The notes below the pieces were generated by a model, which worked only from the letters and a program-made list of their open reading frames with translations, was not told the origin of the DNA and did no database searches. Positions 1 through 5,968 of a DNA stretch of 13,093 nucleotides are shown here, one piece after another. The position numbers were made by a program, and so were the translations under genes. Source of the DNA: an uncultured Parafilimonas sp. (lineage in GTDB: Bacteria > Bacteroidota > Bacteroidia > Chitinophagales > Chitinophagaceae). Position 1 is the stretch's first letter; each line of letters begins with the position of its first letter. The DNA is taken from the NCBI GenBank assembly GCA_937892395.1, contig CALAGJ010000041.1:1-13093 (forward strand). The letters are read 5' to 3'.

Positions 1-33
1 TGACTGGAGTTCAGACGTGTGCTCTTCCGATCT
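1..33 (+). other. Illumina TruSeq read-2 adapter (sequencing artefact)
   Basis: These 33 bases (beginning TGACTGGAGTTCAGACGTGT and ending CTCTTCCGATCT) are, from memory, an exact match to the standard Illumina TruSeq read-2 adapter without its first G. The orientation is adapter then insert, so the contig end coincides with the end of a library fragment whose adapter was not trimmed. The sequence is not part of the organism, and genomic sequence begins at 34. It creates a false in-frame stop for the leftward gene at 34-116. Confidence 0.97.
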
Positions 34-116
34 CAATGAAGTCCATTGGGTGGCTGAGCATTTAAAAAAAAATTAATACAAAAAAAGATAAAAAGTGTAG
101 ATGCTAACTTATACAT
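34..116 (-). CDS. N-terminal fragment of an exported protein, truncated by contig end
   Basis: Reading leftward from the ATG at 116-114 gives 27 residues: M-Y-K, a hydrophobic run (LASTLFIFFCINFFL), then N-A-Q followed by PPNGLH. This is the form of a Bacteroidota Sec signal peptide with cleavage before or near the Q (AQ ends are common in this phylum). The next codon would be TG plus one base supplied by the adapter, giving a false TGA, so the true gene continues beyond the contig. The open frame extends upstream to an ATG at 233, but that extension has no signal-like character and would bury the signal peptide, so I chose the internal start. The mature protein is missing and its family cannot be named. 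It is transcribed away from the Rrf2 gene. Confidence 0.6.
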
Positions 117-167
117 AGTAAAATTTTCGGCCGTGAAAATAGGGGATTCGGTTAAATTTAATAAGTT

Positions 168-195
168 CAAATTAATGCTAATTTTAGGATGGCAA
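168..195 (-). promoter_or_regulatory. Weak candidate promoter for the truncated leftward gene
   Basis: On the minus strand TTAATTTG (plus 168-175) differs at one base from the Bacteroidota -7 box TAnnTTTG. A TTG (plus 193-195) lies 17 bases further upstream, acceptable for the -33 element. Initiation would leave a leader of about 45 bases before the ATG at 116. In such AT-rich DNA near matches are common, so this is only a candidate. Confidence 0.25.
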
Positions 196-489
196 GTTAA
201 TTTAATGTAGAAACTGATTAATTTTTGATTCAATCCAAATCCTTTGTTTTTTTAAATTACATATCTTCTGTTTGTTTGTGTTTTACTGTTTATGTTTTTG
301 ATATAATGACAGTACTGTTTAAAAGAAGTGAGTATAAGTAGGAGAGGAGTATCTTTTCTTTTGTGCTAATAGTGGTTTAACCCATTTTCTGAAAATTCTA
401 ACCTATTTTCTTTCAATTATTTTACGATTCTTCATTCCACGAAGTGGCAAAAAATTTATTAGCCAAATAAAATCTTTTTATTGTGGATA

Positions 490-516
490 AATAAAAGATA
501 AAAAAATCTTTTTATT
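490..516. promoter_or_regulatory. Inverted repeat, candidate operator for the Rrf2 regulator
   Basis: AAAAGAT (493-499) and ATCTTTT (506-512) form a perfect 7-base inverted repeat around a six-A spacer. The outer flanks AAT (490-492) and ATT (514-516) also match if one extra T is allowed. Rrf2 proteins bind dyads of about this size near promoters, and this one ends 18 bases before the -7 box, overlapping the expected -33 region. A binder here would be expected to block polymerase. A related half-site precedes ccoI. Assignment to the neighbouring regulator is inference. Confidence 0.45.
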
Positions 517-524
517 CATTTATT

Positions 525-538
525 AGATACTATCTTTG
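525..538 (+). promoter_or_regulatory. Bacteroidota -7 box with overlapping palindrome, rrf2 promoter
   Basis: TATCTTTG (531-538) matches the Bacteroidota primary-sigma -7 consensus TAnnTTTG exactly and is followed by CA. No clear TTG is present at the -33 position; only a T-run (509-513) lies at suitable distance. The box overlaps a perfect palindrome AGATA-C-TATCT (525-535), which shares the GAT/ATC core of the inverted repeat upstream and could be a second operator half. The predicted start point is about 544-545, giving a leader of only about 11 bases. Confidence 0.6.
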
Positions 539-555
539 CATCATAAGTTGTAACG

Positions 556-990
556 ATGTTTTCAAAATCTTGCGAATATGCTATTAAAGCCATGATTTAT
601 GTGGCACAAAAATCTAAAAATGGAGAACGTGTTGGCATAAAGGAGATTGCTAAAAGCACTTCGGCACCAGAGCATTTTATCGCTAAAATTTTGCAGGACC
701 TAAGCAGAAAGAAATTAGTCAATTCTTATAAAGGACCTAATGGCGGTTTTTTTCTCAATGAAGATAATCTTAAAACAAGTCTTGCTGATATTGTAAAAGC
801 CACAGATGGCAATGGTATCTATACAGATTGTGTATTGGGCTTGAAATCATGTAGTGAATCTACACCCTGCCCGGTTCATAACGAATTTAGAGCCATCAAA
901 AAGAATCTGATAAAAATGATTGAATCCAATACCATTGGTGACTTTAATAAAAAACTGGAAGCAGGATCTTCCTTTTTGAAAAATGTTTAA
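556..990 (+). CDS. Rrf2-family transcriptional regulator, probable Fe-S sensor
   Basis: This 144-residue protein has the full Rrf2 length and the family's opening (MFSKSCEYAIKAM). A winged-helix domain occupies about residues 1-80, with the wing signature KGPNGGFFL near 59-67. Three cysteines, C92-x6-C99-x5-C105, are followed by H108 in CPVH. This is close to the C-x5-C-x5-C-x2-H pattern that holds the [2Fe-2S] cluster in IscR, so cluster binding is likely. The family includes IscR (Fe-S supply), NsrR (nitric oxide) and RirA (iron), and the sequence alone does not say which signal is read here. It lies 70 bases upstream of the cbb3 operon in the same orientation, with a dyad in its own promoter, so control of itself and of the oxidase genes is the likely role (inference). 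Confidence 0.9.
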   Translation: MFSKSCEYAIKAMIYVAQKSKNGERVGIKEIAKSTSAPEHFIAKILQDLSRKKLVNSYKGPNGGFFLNEDNLKTSLADIVKATDGNGIYTDCVLGLKSCSESTPCPVHNEFRAIKKNLIKMIESNTIGDFNKKLEAGSSFLKNV

Positions 991-1060
991 AATTTTTTGC
1001 AATAAATAAAGATAAAAAGGTATTAATATTATAATATCATATAATATAAACAAACAGTTC
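991..1060 (+). promoter_or_regulatory. Gap before ccoI with Rrf2-site-like motif and AT palindrome
   Basis: The 70-base gap contains ATAAATAAAGATAAAAA (1002-1018), which repeats the left part of the dyad before the Rrf2 gene (487-504) except for one A. A TTTTTTG run (993-999) could serve as a -33 element. A perfect 12-base AT palindrome ATATTATAATAT (1026-1037) and ATAATAT words ten bases apart (1031, 1041) follow. No exact TAnnTTTG box is visible and no terminator hairpin follows the Rrf2 gene. The operon may therefore be read both from the rrf2 promoter and from a regulated promoter here. Confidence 0.4.
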
Positions 1061-3475
1061 ATGGTTCAGCAACAATCACATATTAAAAAGGTCTGCTTTC
1101 ACTGTGGCACCACATGTGGGGATGATGCATTGCACTATGATCATAAAGCCTTCTGCTGCAGCGGATGTAAAACCGTATATGAAATATTGGAGTCTAAGCA
1201 ATTGTGTACATACTATGATTTTACAAATCAACCGGGTGTTAAGACTAATGAGCAATCCGTAACTGCTTCTTATGAATATTTAGATACTGAAACAGTAAAA
1301 CGTCATCTGGTAAAATATGAAAAAGGATCTGAAATGCATATTGCGTTACAAATTCCTGACATGCATTGTATCAGTTGTATTTGGCTGCTGGAGCATTTGC
1401 CTGATTTGATAGAAGGAGTTATTTCAGCCAGAGTTAATTTTCAAAACAAAACAATATATATCGTTTTTGACAACGATAGTACATCAATCAGTTTCGTAGT
1501 AAAAACTTTGATGGCAGTAGGGTATGAGCCGGTACTAAATTTTGGAACGGAAGATGAAGATTTACAAGGGAAAAAATCCAGAAATATTGTTTTAAAAATT
1601 GGTGTGGCGGGTTTCTGCTTCATCAATATTATGATGCTCAGTTTTCCAGAATATCTTGTAGGTGCTGGAGTTGTAGAACCCTCACTGGCATTATATTTTA
1701 AGTGGGTTGCACTGCTGCTGAGCCTGCCAGTTATTTTTTATTGTGCTACTGAATTTTTCGTTGCAGCTTATAAAGGATTGCGTGTGGGAGTCTTAAATGT
1801 TGAGCTGCCTGTAGCATTGGCATTGATGATCACTTTTATAAGAAGTTTATATGAAGTGTTCTTGCTCCATAGCAATGGATATTTTGATAGTTTGAGTGGC
1901 ATCGTTTTTTTTATGCTTTGTGGCAAGTGGGTGCAAAATAATACGGCTCGTAGTATCAATTTTAATAGAGATTTTCATTCCTTTTTTCCCATGGTAGCTA
2001 CTGTTGTCAATGGCTCGAAGAGAATATTCAAACCGATTAAAGAAATTGCCATTCAGGATTTGATTGAAATAAAACACGGAGAAATCATTCCCTGCGATTC
2101 ATTGCTTGTAGAAGGTGTAGCACTCATTGATTACAGTTTTGTAACTGGTGAGGGTACACCTGTTCCTGTAAAAAAGGGTGGCATTTTATATGCGGGTGGC
2201 AAGCAATTGCAGGGTATTATCACTATTCATGTAGAAAAACCGGTGTCTCAAAGTTATCTTACTTCACTGTGGTCAGACGATGTTTTTAAAACAACAAAAC
2301 ATTCTGTTGATACTGCTTTAAATAGGGTAGCAATGTATTTTACATATACTGTTCTAATGCTTGCCTTTCTAGCAGCAGCCTATTGGTATTTACATAATGA
2401 TACTATTAAACTTTGGAATGCTTTTACAACTGTATTGATAGTGGCTTGCCCTTGTGCCTTATTGCTTTCCGAGCATTTTACAAATGGTAATATTTTAGGA
2501 ATACTTGGTATAAACGGATGCTATCTGCGTAGCAAAACTGTGCTCAATAGCTTATTACACATTAATACCATTGTGTTTGATAAAACAGGCACACTTACAT
2601 CTTCCGAACGAGCTGATGTACATTATGTTGGTCAACCTATTTTGCCAAATCATTTGCCTGCAATAGCTTCACTGTTAGCTCAAACCGGGCATCCACTTAG
2701 CGTAGCCATTGCTGGTTATTTAAACATCAAAAATATTGAATCGGTTAATCATTTTAAAGTGGAGGATGGTGCGGGTGTGGAAGGATGGGTAAATGAAATA
2801 TATTACAAGGCAGGAAATGCATCATTCTTAGATCAATCGCCAGATCATGCCACAACTGCACAAGTGCATATTTCTATAGATGGCGTTTATTATGGATATT
2901 ATGTAGTAAAGCAACAATATAGAAATAAACTGGAATCTTTTATTAGTTCACTTCGTGAAATGTATAGCTTGGCTATTATCTCAGGTGATAATAATGCAGA
3001 GGCACCACACCTAAAACAAATCTTTGGTGAAGCGGCTGAATATCATTTTAACGCATCTCCAATTGATAAATTGAGCATTGTAAAACAAATGCAAGCAAAC
3101 AATAGTAGAGTGTTGTATGTGGGTGATGGACTTAATGATGCAGGCGCCCTTAGAGAGAGTACCGTAGGCATTTCTATTTGTGAAAAGAATAGCTTATTCA
3201 CACCGGCTTGCGATGCAATTTTAGATGCCAAAGTTCTTACCAATTTACACAGATATATCGATTTTATACAAGGAGGAAGAAAAATTATTTGGATAAGTTT
3301 TGTAATTAGTAGCATGTATAATGTAGTAGGCTTATGGTTTGCATTACAAGGCATTTTATCACCACTGATAGCTGCTGTACTCATGCCATTGAGTTCCCTC
3401 ACCATTATTGGCTTTACCTACTATTCGGTATTGATAAAAGCACATCAATTACAATTAAAAACAAATGCCTTATGA
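1061..3475 (+). CDS. ccoI: CcoI/FixI-type copper-translocating P1B ATPase
   Basis: CcoI moves copper across the inner membrane for building the heme-copper centre of cbb3 oxidase. The 804-residue protein has a cysteine-rich N-terminal metal-binding segment (C13, C16, C20, C32, C33, C36, as FCCSGCK) typical of the FixI group. A heavy-metal-associated domain follows with MHCISC (C103, C106). Then come membrane helices (about 178-290), an actuator domain with TGE at 362-364, and a helix with the metal-site motif C463-P-C465. Next are the phosphorylation motif DKTGT (D507), the nucleotide-binding HP pair (H544-P545), the hinge GDGLND (688-693) and two C-terminal helices (about 742-790). The residue after TGE is G rather than the usual S. 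Its last codons overlap the ccoS start (ATGA), indicating translational coupling. Copper specificity rests on family and context. Confidence 0.95.
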   Translation: MVQQQSHIKKVCFHCGTTCGDDALHYDHKAFCCSGCKTVYEILESKQLCTYYDFTNQPGVKTNEQSVTASYEYLDTETVKRHLVKYEKGSEMHIALQIPDMHCISCIWLLEHLPDLIEGVISARVNFQNKTIYIVFDNDSTSISFVVKTLMAVGYEPVLNFGTEDEDLQGKKSRNIVLKIGVAGFCFINIMMLSFPEYLVGAGVVEPSLALYFKWVALLLSLPVIFYCATEFFVAAYKGLRVGVLNVELPVALALMITFIRSLYEVFLLHSNGYFDSLSGIVFFMLCGKWVQNNTARSINFNRDFHSFFPMVATVVNGSKRIFKPIKEIAIQDLIEIKHGEIIPCDSLLVEGVALIDYSFVTGEGTPVPVKKGGILYAGGKQLQGIITIHVEKPVSQSYLTSLWSDDVFKTTKHSVDTALNRVAMYFTYTVLMLAFLAAAYWYLHNDTIKLWNAFTTVLIVACPCALLLSEHFTNGNILGILGINGCYLRSKTVLNSLLHINTIVFDKTGTLTSSERADVHYVGQPILPNHLPAIASLLAQTGHPLSVAIAGYLNIKNIESVNHFKVEDGAGVEGWVNEIYYKAGNASFLDQSPDHATTAQVHISIDGVYYGYYVVKQQYRNKLESFISSLREMYSLAIISGDNNAEAPHLKQIFGEAAEYHFNASPIDKLSIVKQMQANNSRVLYVGDGLNDAGALRESTVGISICEKNSLFTPACDAILDAKVLTNLHRYIDFIQGGRKIIWISFVISSMYNVVGLWFALQGILSPLIAAVLMPLSSLTIIGFTYYSVLIKAHQLQLKTNAL

Positions 3476-3633
3476 CGGTTATCATCATCTTACTCAGCAT
3501 CAGTATATTGATATCTGGCGGTTTTTTATGTGCCTTTTTCTGGAGTGTAAAAGATGGTCAGTATGAGGACAATATTACTCCTGCACAACGCATCCTTTTC
3601 GATTCATTAAACAATAAAAACGTAAAACAATAA
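3472..3633 (+). CDS. ccoS: cbb3 oxidase maturation protein CcoS
   Basis: A 53-residue protein starting at the ATG that overlaps the ccoI stop by four bases. One transmembrane helix spans about residues 3-23, followed by the CcoS signature FFWSVKDGQYED and then TPAQRILFDS. CcoS is needed to insert heme and copper into the catalytic subunit in bacteria where it has been studied, and it commonly sits directly after ccoI. A longer upstream frame from 3334 lies wholly inside ccoI, so the 3472 start is preferred. The usual family length is about 50-70 residues, so the gene is complete. Confidence 0.92.
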   Translation: MTVIIILLSISILISGGFLCAFFWSVKDGQYEDNITPAQRILFDSLNNKNVKQ

Positions 3634-3637
3634 GTAT

Positions 3638-5773
3638 ATGCAATCAGAAACTTTTTATTATGACAACAAAATACCCAAACTCTTTGCCATTGCTTGTGTT
3701 TTTTGGGGTGCAGTGGGCATGTTGCTTGGGGTTATCATAGCTTTTGAGTTGGCATTTCCCTTACTCAACTTTAGTGATTATTTTCCATACTTAAGCTTTG
3801 GAAGACTAAGACCCGTGCACACCAATGCAGTAATCTTTGCTTTTGTAGGTAATGGAATTTTTACGGCTGTTTACTATGCTTTGCCCCGTTTGCTAAAAGC
3901 ACCAATGTGGAGTAAGGCATTGAGTAAATTGCATTTTTGGGGATGGCAATTTATTATTGTCTGTGCCGCAGTTACGCTGATGTTGGGCTATACAACAGGC
4001 AAAGAATATGCAGAGTTGGAATGGCCTATAGATATATTAATTACAGTGGTATGGGTAATTTTTGGAGTAAATATGTTTGGCACAATACTTACCCGAAGGG
4101 AGCGTCATTTGTATGTAGCCATTTGGTTTTTTATTGCTTCCTGGGTTACGGTAGCCATGCTACATATTGTAAACTCTTTTGAAATGCCTGTGTCATTTTT
4201 AAAGAGCTACAGTTGGTATGCAGGTGTGCAAGATGCCTTAGTGCAATGGTGGTATGGACATAATGCTGTTGCCTTCTTTTTAACCACACCTTATTTGGGT
4301 TTGATGTATTATTTTCTGCCCAAAGCGGTGGAGCGTCCTGTATATTCATATCGATTAAGCATTATACATTTTTGGAGTTTAATTTTCTTATATATATGGG
4401 CGGGGCCACATCATCTGTTATATACTGCATTGCCAGACTGGGCACAATCATTGGGTACTGCTTTTTCTGTAATGCTGATACTACCAAGTTGGGGTGGTAT
4501 GCTCAATGGATTATTTACCATGAGAGGCGCATGGGATAAAGTAAGAGAAGATCCTGTTTTGAAATTTTTTGTGGTAGCACTTACCTGCTATGGTATGAGC
4601 ACTTTTGAAGGACCTATGTTGTCACTAAAAAATGTAAATGCTATTTCGCATTATAGTGATTGGACCATTGCACACGTACACGTAGGTGCTTTAGGTTGGA
4701 ATGGCTTTTTAACCTTTGGTATGATGTATTGGCTTATACCAAAACTATTTAATGCAAAGCTTTATAGCCGCAAGCTAGCTGCTAATCATTTCTGGTTGGG
4801 TACATTGGGTATTATCTTATACGCAATACCTATGTACTGGGATGCATTCAGATCCTATTTTATGATGAAGGCATTTACTCCGGAGGGTCAATTGCAATAT
4901 CAGTTTATTGATGTGGTGAATACTACTATTCCATTTTACATCATTCGTGCTGTGGGTGGTACCATTTACTTAGTAGGTGTATTTGTGATGATCTATAATT
5001 TGGTTAAAACAGCCCGCTCCGGTTCTTTTATAGCGGATGAAGTAGCCACTGCACCAGCTTTGGCAAAAGCATATAAAGCCCCCACAAATTCAATCTGGCA
5101 TAGTCTTATAGAAAGAAAGCCCATCTTGTTGTTAGTATTGAGTTTGATAGTAGTGGGTATTGGTGGGCTTATAGAATTAGTTCCCACTTTCTTAGTAAAA
5201 AGTAATGTGCCCACTATTGCAAGTGTAAAACCATATACCCCACTAGAGCTGCAGGGTAGGGATATATATATTAGAGAAGGTTGTTATAACTGTCATTCTC
5301 AAATGATCAGACCATTTAGATATGAAGTTACAAGGTATGGTGAGTATTCGAAGGCAGGGGAGTTTGTGTATGATCACCCTTTTCAATGGGGTAGTAAAAG
5401 AACAGGACCGGACCTTGCAAGGCTTGGCGGAAAATATAATGACCTCTGGCATTTTAACCACATGATTAATCCAGCAGAATTTATTGAAGGATCTATTATG
5501 CCACATTATCCGCATTTATATGATGACGAATTAGACACAACAGGTACCATTTCAAAAATACATGCTATGCGAAAGCTGGGTGTGCCGTACGAAGAAAACT
5601 ATGAAGCCATTGCAAATAAAGACTTACGTACACAAGCAATCCAGATCAAGAATAATCTGGTAACAGAGAGTAATGGCAAAATAAAAATTTCAGATAAGAA
5701 AGAAATTATTGCCCTCATTGCTTATCTGCAACGTTTAGGAAAAGACATTAAAATAGAAACCACTTCCAAATAA
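3638..5773 (+). CDS. ccoNO: cbb3-type cytochrome c oxidase, fused subunits I and II (CcoNO)
   Basis: One 711-residue polypeptide joins the catalytic subunit CcoN (about 1-480) and the monoheme cytochrome c subunit CcoO (about 490-705), an arrangement common in Bacteroidota. CcoN keeps all key residues of known cbb3 enzymes, offset by one from Pseudomonas stutzeri numbering as I recall it: low-spin heme ligands H61 and H348, heme b3 ligand H346 (HVHVG), CuB ligands H208, H258 and H259 (GPHH), the cross-linked tyrosine Y252, and the proton-channel glutamate E324. CcoO has its own membrane helix (about 494-518), a heme c motif C549-YN-C552-H553, and a likely axial methionine M621 in SIMPHYPHL. 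It reduces oxygen to water at low oxygen tension and pumps protons. It starts four bases after ccoS. Confidence 0.97.
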   Translation: MQSETFYYDNKIPKLFAIACVFWGAVGMLLGVIIAFELAFPLLNFSDYFPYLSFGRLRPVHTNAVIFAFVGNGIFTAVYYALPRLLKAPMWSKALSKLHFWGWQFIIVCAAVTLMLGYTTGKEYAELEWPIDILITVVWVIFGVNMFGTILTRRERHLYVAIWFFIASWVTVAMLHIVNSFEMPVSFLKSYSWYAGVQDALVQWWYGHNAVAFFLTTPYLGLMYYFLPKAVERPVYSYRLSIIHFWSLIFLYIWAGPHHLLYTALPDWAQSLGTAFSVMLILPSWGGMLNGLFTMRGAWDKVREDPVLKFFVVALTCYGMSTFEGPMLSLKNVNAISHYSDWTIAHVHVGALGWNGFLTFGMMYWLIPKLFNAKLYSRKLAANHFWLGTLGIILYAIPMYWDAFRSYFMMKAFTPEGQLQYQFIDVVNTTIPFYIIRAVGGTIYLVGVFVMIYNLVKTARSGSFIADEVATAPALAKAYKAPTNSIWHSLIERKPILLLVLSLIVVGIGGLIELVPTFLVKSNVPTIASVKPYTPLELQGRDIYIREGCYNCHSQMIRPFRYEVTRYGEYSKAGEFVYDHPFQWGSKRTGPDLARLGGKYNDLWHFNHMINPAEFIEGSIMPHYPHLYDDELDTTGTISKIHAMRKLGVPYEENYEAIANKDLRTQAIQIKNNLVTESNGKIKISDKKEIIALIAYLQRLGKDIKIETTSK

Positions 5774-5791
5774 AATTTTAATCATAATACT

Positions 5792-5956
5792 ATGAGTTTT
5801 TCAATATATCTCACACAAATTACTGATGTAAGCATCTATCCAATTATATCACTGTCAATATTCGTTATTTTTTTTATAAGTGTTTCGGTATGGGTGTATT
5901 CCATAAGTAAAGCTGATATTTCTAGCATGAAACAAATTCCTTTTAATGAAAAATAA
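5792..5956 (+). CDS. ccoQ: Small cbb3 oxidase subunit, CcoQ/FixQ-like
   Basis: A 54-residue open frame between ccoNO (18-base gap) and ccoP (12-base gap). It begins MSFSIYLTQITDVSIYP, has one transmembrane helix (about 17-37, ISLSIFVIFFISVSVWVYS) and a short polar tail ending in FNEK. Size, single helix and position match CcoQ, which stabilises the association of CcoP with the core in studied enzymes. Sequence conservation in this family is weak, so the name rests mostly on context and topology. Confidence 0.8.
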   Translation: MSFSIYLTQITDVSIYPIISLSIFVIFFISVSVWVYSISKADISSMKQIPFNEK

Positions 5957-5968
5957 AACTAAAAAATC

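Larger units (their letters stand above)
234..555. other. Intergenic region upstream of the Rrf2 gene; no gene seen
   Basis: This AT-rich divergent spacer lies between the truncated leftward gene and the Rrf2 gene. I see no convincing ORF. It contains a T/G-rich run (about 242-300) with repeated TGTTT/TTTG words, a perfect 10-base palindrome ACAGTACTGT (309-318), and two near-identical 12-mers AACC(C/T)ATTTTCT at 379-390 and 400-411, spaced 21 bases (two helical turns). The word AATCTTTTTATT occurs at 471-482 and again at 505-516. The promoter and inverted repeat at its right end are listed separately. No tRNA, rRNA or known riboswitch fold is apparent. Confidence 0.6.

Noticed and set aside
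117..233. Upstream extension of the leftward frame to an ATG at 233
   Set aside because: The added 39 residues are low-complexity and precede a clear signal peptide, which needs to be at the N-terminus. The start at 116 is more credible.
341..350. AGGAGAGGAG, a strong Shine-Dalgarno-like string
   Set aside because: No start codon at a suitable distance opens more than a few codons, and the other genes here do not use Shine-Dalgarno sites.
437..447. CCAC-GAA-GTGG hairpin
   Set aside because: The stem is only four pairs and is followed by A's rather than T's on the plus strand; on the minus strand the T-run would precede it. Not a terminator.
3043..3405. 120-codon minus-strand frame inside ccoI
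   Set aside because: It is antisense to the conserved GDGLND and C-terminal helix region of the ATPase and resembles no family; a shadow.
3334..3471. N-terminal extension of CcoS inside ccoI
   Set aside because: The extension reads ccoI coding sequence out of frame. CcoS proteins begin with the membrane helix encoded from 3472.
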